Shown one piece after another: positions 34,601 to 43,929 of a DNA stretch of 64,000 nt. Origin of the DNA: Zygnema cylindricum (lineage: Eukaryota; Streptophyta; Zygnematophyceae; Zygnematales; Zygnemataceae); assembly GCA_037447655.1 (NCBI GenBank), contig JBBHKE010003242.1, positions 30,325 through 94,324 of the forward strand, in the 5' to 3' direction. How positions within the stretch are numbered: the stretch's first letter is position 1; every line of letters begins with the position of its first letter. Below the pieces are notes generated by a model. It did not search any database. It saw only the letters and a program-made list of their open reading frames with translations, and had not been told where the DNA came from. The position numbers and the translations under genes were made by a program.

Positions 34601-36537
34601 TTGGCAGCGTGAAAGCAATATATTTGAGTGGTTTTTTACTTTTAGATACAGGGTTTTTTTTTTCAGTAGCTATTCCATTTCATATCTCCTTATCTCTTTT
34701 AACATTTTAGTGTTTGGTCTTCTTGGTAGGTTACAGATGCCTGCTCTTTGATTTGCTAAAAGAATTTTATGATATGGCAATGTCACATTTTGTTTTTTTT
34801 AGCTCGAGGGTAGTTAGATGACAACAGGATGGCAAGTGTTTTCTTGATTTTGACGGATGGCCTAAGGCATATCCAAATAGATTTCATATCATCCTCAATG
34901 AGTTTGCTCACATTAGAAGGTTGACCCGGTGTGCAATATGTCAGACTAAAATGATTTAGGGTATTGGACCTGTTAATATTTTCTAGATTTGATCCAAATC
35001 GTCTTTCAACAGTTTGGCCGAGGCTTTTTATTTCACATGGATGTCAATCACCTCCACTTTCAATCATATTAATCGGTTTACGCCACTTTATGTTGCTTCA
35101 GGCACTTAAATGCGATAGCTCAATTTTGAGTAAACGCATTGTGGAAATTATTGACATTGGCAAAGACCCAGTAGAAAATTATGTGGAGGCGGAAGATCCT
35201 TCCAAGTTTAAGTCTAAAAAGACAGGCCGAGGCCCTCTGACTGATGGATGGTTTGTGAGTACATTTCTGACCTATCATTCTCATAAGAAATAGCTTCATG
35301 TGGTTTTGTGAAAAATGACTTTGATTATGCCGGGACTATATCCACAAAAATGTTACTTCCAGGGTTTTGGATTGTAGTTGTGGCCTTTGTGAATGGAGGG
35401 TTCAGTGATTAGAGTAAAGCTTCCTTTTAATTTAAACTTAAACGAGCACCTTAGACGTGCTTTGGTGTTTAGTTCATTGAGTTGAGCTCCTGAAAAAGAG
35501 AAAGACCATGAGGCCTCATTACATAGACAGCGAGGACTGGATTGACTCTCCCTACCTCCAGCCAATGATAGGGCTTGCTGCTGTGTGTTTTGCACATGCT
35601 AAAAGTCCAATTTTTTTGGCCAACTGAAGAAAACGTTTGCCTGTAATACAGAAAACCTGTGAACCTGTGATGTCCGCCTACAAATTTGTAACAGTGGATG
35701 TTCCATATTGGGGCTTTGGGCAGCGTCTTGAAAAATACATATCAAAGGTGAGAAATGATTGACATGAGGCTATTAGTTGCAGCATGGTTTCCTGGAGACT
35801 CGTAAGCACAATCTCAACATGGCAAGGATGAAAATATTGATCTTTTTATGTTTGCGAAACTGGTTTTGCACTCCAAATGGCAGGCTAAACTTTTTTGCCA
35901 AAAAATTATGATGCGGAGTGTTTCTCTTTAGTTCAACATGACATTTGTAGGAAAAAAAATGGGTGGAGGCTCAGTATTAACATTTCTCTACACCTTGAAA
36001 TTATTTTGTAGCAATAACATTTTTTTCGTCTGCCGTGGAATTCTTTCATTGCAGACTGTGCAAAGAAAAGTTCAGACTGAAGGCCACAAGAAAGCCTTTT
36101 GTTGGATCGATGAGTGGTATGGCCTTACTATGGCGGACATTCGGAAGATGGAAGATGAGACTTTCGATAAATTGAACAGGGTGAGAATCACCCGTGCTTT
36201 GTACGAGGAAACATCATAACTCATTTTAGGACATGTTGAGGTTGTTTGGTACCTTAAAGCTCAAATTTACGTGGTCATACTCTGCCATTTTTTTTGAAAC
36301 AATGAATGTGTTTACTAGAAAGTTTGTTTAATTTTGCAGGAAAGGGCGGCCATGAAAGGTCAGATTCCAAGCAATACATCTTCTGATGATCTAGCTGGGG
36401 ATCGTCTTGTTGAGGTAGGTTTTTTTGGCCTTTTTATATCAAAAGGAACAATAAATGTGGCGGTTGCTATTCTGCATCGTTTTCAGCATAGAACACAAGT
36501 GTGGGTTTTATTATTCAGAGCTATACTATCTATTTAA
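31690..36537 (+). CDS. Class I phosphatidylinositol transfer protein (PITP), spliced
   Basis: Family members bind one PI or PC molecule and exchange it between membranes. Coding exons: 31690-31709, 31947-31977, 32202-32353, 32648-32739, (microexon 33627-33634), 34195-34266, 35102-35254, 35652-35747, 36055-36180, 36340-36414, then either readthrough or a last exon from 36487; both stop at 36537. Phases agree throughout. The protein starts MPTYREYRIVLPLTLEEY. It has GQYTHKIYHL (T60 and K62, equivalent to inositol-headgroup residues T59/K61 of mammalian PITP-alpha), EKAWNAYPYC (N91, like N90), PSKFKSKKTGRGPL, CEPVMSAYKFVTV, VPYWGFGQRLEKYI (one Trp of the membrane-contact WW pair) and WIDEWYGLTMADIRKMEDE. 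About 290 residues against about 270 in mammals. No signal peptide or membrane helix, so cytosolic. The 8-nt microexon is needed to restore phase and is the least certain piece. AATAAA at 36536-36541 overlaps the stop. Confidence 0.9.
33627..33634 (+). other. Candidate 8-nt microexon of the PITP gene
   Basis: TATGTCAG lies between AG and GTAAAC. It joins a phase-1 exon (ends 32739) to a phase-0 exon (starts 34195) and adds Val-Cys-Gln where family members have a Val followed by two or three residues. Direct joining would shift the frame to a stop. A 5-nt alternative (GCAAG before GTTTG, near 33092) also fits phase but gives Gly-Lys. Confidence 0.4.
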
Positions 36538-36540
36538 TAA

Positions 36541-38030
36541 AGCGCGTATAACACGCCTATAAAATGTGGAGTCTCGGAACCTCAAAGTCTAATTTTGTCA
36601 TCTGGACGGCATTTGATCCCTTTCGAGCATTTTCGGAAACCGTTTGGTTCGGTTTGTTAGAAGAAGAAGAAGAATAATAATAGTAATTGGGAGTGGGAAA
36701 GTGGGGGGGTGGGGGGTGTGCACACATGCCGGGGGGGGATGTGCGGGGGAAGGAGAACAGCAGGGGAAGAGGGGGGATGTTTCAGCATTTCAAGAATATT
36801 TAGGCTGATGGACTGTTTAACGGTTCGGTTCGCTGTGATCCAACAGTTGAGAAGTTTAGCACTACTATTTTATTCGCTTTATGTGTATAATATTCGCTGT
36901 AAAATACTGCACTTTTGTTCTTTGTTCTTCAGTCCATTTAACTCGGTTACTCCAAGAGACATGGTTCATGAAGCTAAAACTTTTGTTTAGATGATAGATT
37001 GTCTATTCTGTCCAGTAAATACAAGTCCATTGAAGTATGTGTGTAATTAAGACTTTTATAGCTTTCTATTTGTTGTTAAAATAGTGTTATTAAATAGATA
37101 TCAAAAAGAATAATAAATATGAATTTGCGTATAAATACTGTTTCAAACAACAATGAAAATTCAATCGAACTTGGAATCATGTGATATCTTTTCGCAAATT
37201 TGAACCACAATTATTTTATTGTTTGAGATGTTTTAATTAGTTAATTAAATTAATTCAATCAACAATTACAGCTGTCGGCAAGCTGTTTGCAGATGGATAT
37301 AGAAGAGAGATACTAATCCCTTTTTTTTGTTTTGTTCATTCATTCGGCCACAGGAAGTTCGAATCCGGGCATCAAGTATGGAACGCGAAATCCCAGCTTG
37401 AGGAACCTGGTTTTCTTCCCACGAGGTCTACCTATATATGTTGATGATAGTGTTTCGCATGTACGTTGACGATAGTTTTCCGTATATATGTCGATGACGG
37501 TATTTTGCATATATGTTGATGAAAGTGTTTCACATATATGTCGATAACAGCATTTTGCGAATATGTCTACGACAGTATTTCGCATGTATGTTGATGATAG
37601 TATTCCGCAGCTTGATGTTATTTGCGGTTATATAGTTGTCCAGTTTCATTTGTTTCACTATTGTAACCATTTAATTCTGATATCTAGTGGCACATTTGTC
37701 ACCACGGGCTCTTTGTGATCATAGTTGGGAAGGAGAAAAAAACAGAGAAAAAAGGTTGTCTGTCTGAAAGGTGGACATAACTTTTCCGGTAGGAACATGA
37801 GATACTTGAGATTTCTGTATTTGTTAAGTGAGCTGTTTTGGATTATCAAGACCTTTTGGTTTGAACATGAACTTAAGTATCCCTGTTGATACTTTTTTTG
37901 ATTGGAGTCATTTTATGTGTTATGAAGCCTGTTGCAAGTACGATGTGAATTAAATTGAATTTTCACTGTTTTAAATTCATCTGGTTCCTTTTGTATTGGA
38001 TATAAAAAAATAACGATGCAGATATAATAT
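36541..38030. other. Intergenic with G-rich tract and minisatellite
   Basis: A G-rich + strand segment at about 36689-36778 has several runs of four or more G and may form G-quadruplexes. A 30-bp degenerate tandem repeat runs 37433-37612 (units like ATATATGTTGATGATAGTGTTTCGC), about six copies. No gene recognised. Confidence 0.55.
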
Positions 38031-38034
38031 AGTT

Positions 38035-38255
38035 CACTGTGGATCATTGTTAGCGTAAGGTTTTTTCTGCCACTTAAATCATCTTTTTTCTGTGCATGTT
38101 TGTTCAATTTTGATTGGAGGTCGTTAGTCGGAAGGTGGGAGTCATGCCTTTCAATCGCAGCCATCGGATGAACAATCCGCTAAGTGTGCACGGAGAAAAA
38201 TATGTTTATGAAGTTAAGGGACGAAAAATCATTAACACTAGTAGAATACCACGCA
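38035..38255. mobile_element. Degraded MITE-A copy
   Basis: It retains the order of MITE-A blocks: GCGTAAGGTTTTTTCTGCCACTTAAATCATC at the left and TGTGCACGGAGAAAAATATGTTTA..CATTAACACTAGTAG at the right, as an inverted pair, but with many substitutions. Ends are not sharp. Confidence 0.6.
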
Positions 38256-38770
38256 TTCCAGCTGATGGTACTTTGGCCAAATTTTTAAAATGATTTGGTT
38301 TTATAAATCGCCACTTTTTATCTTTTCCATTAGAGCGCTAAAAACAACCTCATTACAGTGATTCTGATTGTTTCACTCATTTACCAATTTCAACAGATAG
38401 ATCCCTCACTCCCCACCTGGGCTTTCTTTTCATTCTACCATACGAGTAGCTTTCATTTAATAAATTTCTTGAATGTAAGCAAACTTCTTTGCACGTGTGC
38501 TGCAAATCAAATTTTGGAGGAAGCATGAATCATTGGTAGAAAAAATAACTGTTGTTAGCGTTGGGTTGAAAACAGTGTAATTGACAGTTTGCTGCATAAA
38601 ACTGAGTGTACAAAAGCGCGGCTGAGTCTTAATTATATAAAGGGAAATTGGTAATCGCAGAGACAGTTTTTGCTGCGCGCAGGTAGTTGTAAAAAATTGT
38701 ACATTTGAAGTAGTATAGTACAAGTTACGTACCTTTGAGTTCAGATTAGACGGACAATCCGCCGAACAAC

Positions 38771-39605
38771 TTTGAGTGGCGAAATATTGTAACGACGGTT
38801 AAAAAAGTGTCGCGCTTGCGAATGTCGACCGTCATAAAAAAAAAAACAATTCACACGGCCGGCGCAGGTTTACGGTAACAAAACTGCGGCAACCAAATGT
38901 AAATAAAATGGCTGCGCGCAGGTAGTTTCTCACTTCACGTGAGCTCCACTGTGAGAGCACTTGTTGGCATTTAAGTGCGTACTATATTTTGTTTTTATGT
39001 GCGCATTTTACTTTTTCCGTGAATGTGAATCAAATCATCAATGTGAAGTACGTTGTCAGGTAGGAATGTTGATTCGTAAATAGTGTGGCTTCATTTGGTC
39101 GCGCGTGGCGACGCGCTTTTTTATCATTTAGTTTCATCGATATTTTTAGGCGGGTACGCTCTCTTATCTTGTACAAAGTTTATTTCGTTTCGTGCGAGTT
39201 AATTTATACATATGACGTTGTCCTTTAATTTGTGTCCAAGTTCAACGTAACGGTTCGCAGATTCCATTTTTACGGCTAAGTTAAATGTCATCATGTGCTC
39301 TCACAGTGGAGCTCCCGTGAAGTGAGAAACTACACCGTGAATCGCTATTAGCGTTAATAATTTTTTCGCCACTTAAAAAATATTTTCTCCGTACACACTT
39401 GTCCGATTTAAGTGGCGAAAAAAAACATTGACGCTAATAGCGATTCAAGGTGTACCTGTGCGCAACCATTTTATTTAAATGTGGTTGCCGCAGTTTTGTT
39501 ACCGTAAACCTGCGTCGGCCGTGGGAATTGTTTTTTTTTTATGACGGTCGACATTCGCAAGCGCGACACTTTTTTAACCATCGTTGCAATATTTCGCCAG
39601 TCAAA
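38771..39605. mobile_element. Foldback element with about 190-bp inverted arms
   Basis: Arm 38771-38960 is inverted at 39295-39605 once the 122-bp MITE insertion is removed. Arms begin TTTGAGTGGCG and end at GTGAGAGCAC/GTGCTCTCAC. The 334-bp spacer has no ORF of note. The outer right end is cut by the LTR at 39606. Long arms without transposase suggest a foldback or Mutator-like non-autonomous element; the superfamily is not established. Confidence 0.8.
39333..39452. mobile_element. Internally deleted MITE-A copy inside the foldback arm
   Basis: 120 bp, CACCGTGAATCGC...GCGATTCAAGGTG, flanked by TA (39331-39332, 39453-39454). The uninterrupted opposite arm reads GGTAGTTTCTC, whose inverse GAAACTACC has a single TA, so the target duplication is shown directly. 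Confidence 0.9.
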
Positions 39606-40796
39606 TGTTGAAATTTAAGTATTTGCTAGGTCTAGAGTTTGTAAATATAAAAGGCAAAAAGGGGACAGTGACAGCCTGCCTCTAACTCTTCACTCAAGTC
39701 CCCACACTTGTCGCAGTCACTGAAGACTTGAGGAGGAGTTGGATCCATGGATGCCTAGGCTGTCCAAAGAGGACAGGAAGGCCAATCTTGATAGAGTTAT
39801 CTAAAATATTGACGGATCCAGGATTTGATCCAGGTACCTTTCTTCCGTCCAACTAGCCGTTAGCTTTAACCAATATGACTAGAGCCAGTGCTAGAGTACA
39901 TTAGGTATTACAGATATTTACATTATTACACGTAGACTAGTTCGTATAACGGGAAATAGATACGCAATACATAGATACAGTTTTGTATAGTACGGAGTAC
40001 GATTTAATGTATTTTATGAAACGGATACCGCGCATTTGTTTCGAACGCGAAACAAATATCGCGCGCGTATTTTCAACGACTAAAATTGTATCCGGTTTGA
40101 TCGGACGGCCACGATAGGTGCCGCGATCACGGAACATGTACTTTTGGCGTTTTTCATCCATCGCCACGTCATATGACACGTGGCGAGACAATGTTGGATT
40201 GCGGCGACTCCGGAGATTGCGGAAACAAATCCGGCTATGACACGTGTCGACAATTTACCCATGTTCTACAATGGCCGTACATAAAGTACACCGACACCTG
40301 TACTTTTCTGTACGACACAGTAATTTGATTGGTGCCGTACTTCAGTAGATAGAGTTTTAGAGGGGGAATAGGACTTAGAAAATTTTGGGTAGATAGCTGT
40401 CTCTCCCAGAGAGCACCTTGTATAAATGGCAAACTTTGATCAGCCATAACTATCAATTTACTTGACCATTTTCAGTGATTCTTTTTGCTGCGGACTCAGG
40501 GGAGTTCAGGCTACACAGGGGTGTAGTCGGTCAGAGTTTTTGTCTGCCAGGGTGGCTGCATTTCCAAGGGAAAGTCAAAGTGGGTGAATGTGTCCAAATC
40601 TCGAATTCTAACTTTGCATTCTGTGGTGGAACTGAGCACACAGAAAGTGTTATTTCACAGGGGTGAATCCATATTGGGGTTCTGACTGTCAAGGGGTCAG
40701 TCACTTGGGTTTATATTAACTTGGAGTCGGCACTATCTAGATTAGCTTCTTTTGGATCTGCATACTCTGAGGGCCAATGGAGGTCTCAGAGTTTCA
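39606..40796 (+). repeat. LTR 1 of the tandem array
   Basis: 1191 bp, TGTTGAAATT...CAGAGTTTCA. Promoter-like parts: ATTGG at 40328-40332, hairpin CTCTC-CCA-GAGAG at 40401-40413, TATAAAT at 40421-40427. Both ends are confirmed by the independent LTR at 63484. Confidence 0.92.
39811..39886 (-). other. tRNA-like module, antisense in LTR 1
   Basis: On minus, TAGTCATATTGG fits the box A consensus TRGYNNARNNGG at 11 of 12 positions. A T-arm-like CCTGG-ATCAAAT-CCTGG (four of five pairs) sits at the box B place. Acceptor pairing is not preserved, so this is tRNA-related and not a tRNA gene. Repeated at 42929-43004 and 46049-46124. Confidence 0.6.
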
Positions 40797-40811
40797 GGTT
40801 ATGGGCCCACC
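40797..40811 (+). promoter_or_regulatory. Primer-binding site, half-tRNA type (unit 1)
   Basis: GGTTATGGGCCCACC directly follows the LTR terminus CA. It matches the anticodon arm of plant initiator tRNA-Met over 15 nt (tRNA sequence from memory) and includes the ATG of the ORF at 40801. Confidence 0.8.
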
Positions 40812-42705
40812 ATCTAGGGTGCCTATGTTCGATGGAACAGACTTCACTTATTGGGAGTTTACAATGGCGGGATTTCTTTTTGAGAAACACTTATGGGGAA
40901 TTGTTTCGGGACAAGTGAGATGTCCGCCACCTGGCTTTGGAGGAGCTTACTATGGAGATTCATCTGAGGCTGCCCAAAATAACAACCGGAGCTCAGATGC
41001 AACGGAAGGTGAAGGGAAAAGTCTTTCCGTGGATAGGGAAATAGGGGAGAAGGAAAAAGGGACACCTATGGTGAGGGGAGCTAGGCTCTCAGCTATGGTA
41101 CCACATGTAGGGATTAAAACTGAAGAAAATGACACAAAAATATGGGAATACAAAAACACTATAGCAAAACATCTCATACTTAGATATGTGTCTAAGTCGA
41201 TAACTATCACTCTTTTAAGTCTAACCAAAGCTTCAGATATATGGGAAGCACTAATTCAGATTTATAAGAGTGAGACTATTCAGAGGCAGCAATTAGTAAA
41301 ACAGGAAATAGATGCCTACGTTTATAAAGGCGGTAGCATGATAGAGTTTTGCAATGATATTGCTGCGTTATACCTTGAGCTTACTAGTGCGGGATATGTA
41401 GAATCTGAGGAGAGTAAGATTAATACACTACTTATGAAACTCCCAGATGAGTACGAAAACATCATTTGTCGTATGCAGGCAATGGATGGCTCCTCATGGA
41501 CTTGGAGCTTTACCATGGGGATAATTCTTGTGAGGGAAAGCACTTTGGAGCTTCGTAGGGGAAAGGACAGGGTCAATGCATTTTCAACTGGTGGTGATTG
41601 GCGGAAGCGTGATGAGAGGAACGGCGGTGACGAGCGGAAGCGTGATGAGAGGAACGGTGGTGACGAGCGGAAGCGTGATGAGAGAAAGAAAGACAAAGGT
41701 AAACCTTATCGGAACTTTGGTGGAAAGAGAGGGAGAGGAAAAGGCACGGGAGCTTTGAAAAAAGGGGTTTGCTTCTTTTGTAGGGAACCTGGTCATTATA
41801 TGGAGGAATGCCCTTGTTTGGAAAAACTTAGAAGTTGGAATGTGGATGAGGAGGACGAAGAGGAAGAGGAGAAAGAGGATGAAGAAAAATTGGAGCTTCT
41901 TCACATCGGTAGAATGGGGAAGAGAGAAAAGTACACAGAAATTGGACGAAGGCAACAGTGTGCTTTTGGAGGTATAAGGGAAGTAAAGAGAGAGGAGATA
42001 CTTGAGGAAGTTCAAAATATTGAGGATAGTTTCATAAATATTTTGGAAACAGAAAACTGGTCGGAAAGGGAGACTTCAACGGATTCCGAGGAAAGGGGAG
42101 AATTAATTCTAGAGGGGGTTTTAAAGGATAGGGGAGAAGAGAAATATTTGACTAAAGGTTTAGGGGAGAAAAAATATTTATTGGGAATTAAAATAGAAAG
42201 TGATAGTGGAAAGAATTCCATGGGAGACAGTGAGGGAAGTTCAGAAAATGGGGTAATTATCATGGATAAAAATATGAGTACGGAAGATGTAGATCTTATG
42301 AGGAACTTAGTGGGGACTAGTGGTTTTTGGGAATATTTGGAGGTGGATGGATTTGACATCACTACTTGGTGTGATGTCTCTTGTGAAGATGTGCCTGTAA
42401 AAGGGTTATCATCCGGGTATGTGTTGCAGGTTGGGGATGGGGCTGATTGTTGGAAATGCAAAATAGAAAGTAGATTTTGGTTGGATGAAAAGGGAAGGAG
42501 GTGGATAAAATCTTTGATCGAATTTTTGAAAAGTGGCATGCAAAATAAAATGTATGATCGACAAGATGAAATTATTTTTGGTCATCTAATACACTTTCTT
42601 AAATATAAAAATATTCGCTTGAAGCTTCATGAAGGAAAAAGGAAAAAGGAAAGAAAAATATATTATATGTATTTGTTGTTTTTGATGGGAGTTGAAAGTA
42701 AGTAG
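40801..42705 (+). CDS. Gag fused to an RT/RNase H remnant, unit 1
   Basis: 634 codons from ATG 40801 (eight more from an ATG at 40777 inside the LTR; 40801 is chosen because homologous Gags start MGPP). In order: copia Gag with VPMFDGTDFTYWEF and LLMKLPDEYENII; an 11-residue repeat RKRDERNGGDE; a perfect CCHC zinc knuckle CFFCREPGHYMEEC (about residue 325); an acidic stretch; then fragments recognisable from pol: LGEKKYLLGIKIESD (RT end) and ITTWCDVSCEDV, MYDRQDEI, HFLKYKNIRLKLH (RNase H). Protease DSGA, integrase, YVDD and the RNase H EAEY block are missing. RNase H lacks at least one catalytic acid, so activity is unlikely. Particle formation and RNA binding by the Gag part are plausible; enzymes would have to come from another element. 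Confidence 0.88.
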   Translation: MGPPSRVPMFDGTDFTYWEFTMAGFLFEKHLWGIVSGQVRCPPPGFGGAYYGDSSEAAQNNNRSSDATEGEGKSLSVDREIGEKEKGTPMVRGARLSAMVPHVGIKTEENDTKIWEYKNTIAKHLILRYVSKSITITLLSLTKASDIWEALIQIYKSETIQRQQLVKQEIDAYVYKGGSMIEFCNDIAALYLELTSAGYVESEESKINTLLMKLPDEYENIICRMQAMDGSSWTWSFTMGIILVRESTLELRRGKDRVNAFSTGGDWRKRDERNGGDERKRDERNGGDERKRDERKKDKGKPYRNFGGKRGRGKGTGALKKGVCFFCREPGHYMEECPCLEKLRSWNVDEEDEEEEEKEDEEKLELLHIGRMGKREKYTEIGRRQQCAFGGIREVKREEILEEVQNIEDSFINILETENWSERETSTDSEERGELILEGVLKDRGEEKYLTKGLGEKKYLLGIKIESDSGKNSMGDSEGSSENGVIIMDKNMSTEDVDLMRNLVGTSGFWEYLEVDGFDITTWCDVSCEDVPVKGLSSGYVLQVGDGADCWKCKIESRFWLDEKGRRWIKSLIEFLKSGMQNKMYDRQDEIIFGHLIHFLKYKNIRLKLHEGKRKKERKIYYMYLLFLMGVESK

Positions 42706-42723
42706 ACTAGAAAATAAGGGGAG

Positions 42724-43914
42724 TGTTGAAATTTAAGTATTTGCTAGGTCTAGAGTTTGTAAATATAAAAGGCAAAAAGGGGACAGTGACAGCCTGCCTC
42801 TAACTCTTCACTCAAGTCCCCACACTTGTCGCAGTCACTGAAGACTTGAGGAGGAGTTGGATCCATGGATGCCTAGGCTGTCCAAAGAGGACAGGAAGGC
42901 CAATCTTGATAGAGTTATCTAAAATATTGACGGATCCAGGATTTGATCCAGGTACCTTTCTTCCGTCCAACTAGCCGTTAGCTTTAACCAATATGACTAG
43001 AGCCAGTGCTAGAGTACATTAGGTATTACAGATATTTACATTATTACACGTAGACTAGTTCGTATAACGGGAAATAGATACGCAATACATAGATACAGTT
43101 TTGTATAGTACGGAGTACGATTTAATGTATTTTATGAAACGGATACCGCGCATTTGTTTCGAACGCGAAACAAATATCGCGCGCGTATTTTCAACGACTA
43201 AAATTGTATCCGGTTTGATCGGACGGCCACGATAGGTGCCGCGATCACGGAACATGTACTTTTGGCGTTTTTCATCCATCGCCACGTCATATGACACGTG
43301 GCGAGACAATGTTGGATTGCGGCGACTCCGGAGATTGCGGAAACAAATCCAGCTATGACACGTGTCGACAATTTACCCATGTTCTACAATGGCCGTACAT
43401 AAAGTACACCGACACCTGTACTTTTCTGTACGACACAGTAATTTGATTGGTGCCGTACTTCAGTAGATAGAGTTTTAGAGGGGGAATAGGACTTAGAAAA
43501 TTTTGGGTAGATAGCTGTCTCTCCCAGAGAGCACCTTGTATAAATGGCAAACTTTGATCAGCCATAACTATCAATTTACTTGACCATTTTCAGTGATTCT
43601 TTTTGCTGCGGACTCAGGGGAGTTCAGGCTACACAAGGGTGTAGTCGGTCAGAGTTTTTGTCTGCCAGGGTGGCTGCATTTCCAAGGGAAAGTCAAAGTG
43701 GGTGAATGTGTCCAAATCTCGAATTCTAACTTTGCATTCTGTGGTGGAACTGAGCACACAGAAAGTGTTATTTCACAGGGGTGAATCCATATTGGGGTTC
43801 TGACTGTCAAGGGGTCAGTCACTTGGGTTTATATTAACTTGGAGTCGGCACTATCTAGATTAGCTTCTTTTGGATCTGCATACTCTGAGGGCCAATGGAG
43901 GTCTCAGAGTTTCA
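42724..43914 (+). repeat. LTR 2 of the tandem array
   Basis: 1191 bp, shared between the two internal regions. Differs from LTR 1 at a few sites (for example ACACAAGGGTG against ACACAGGGGTG). TATAAAT at 43539-43545. Confidence 0.92.
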
Positions 43915-43929
43915 GGTTATGGGCCCACC
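43915..43929 (+). promoter_or_regulatory. Primer-binding site, half-tRNA type (unit 2)
   Basis: Identical to the unit 1 site, directly after the LTR 2 end, and overlapping the start codon at 43919. Confidence 0.8.

Noticed and set aside
39811-39886. Intact tRNA gene
   Set aside because: Box A and a T-arm are present but the acceptor ends do not pair, and the segment repeats inside LTRs; kept as tRNA-like only.
40475-40666. Short + strand ORF in the LTRs (also 43593, 46713)
   Set aside because: It overlaps the transcription-start part of the LTR, has no domain and is not shared as protein by the diverged LTRs.
40785-40796. Ordinary 3'-end initiator-tRNA primer-binding site (GGAGGTCTCAGAG resembling TGGTATCAGAG)
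   Set aside because: It lies inside the LTR, as the independent LTR end at 63484 shows; the site directly after the LTR is the anticodon-arm match.
41322-42539. Minus-strand ORFs of 124-175 residues opposite the Gag fusion gene (also 44440-45657)
   Set aside because: Antisense shadows of the purine-rich coding strand; Ser/Pro/Phe-rich and without motifs.
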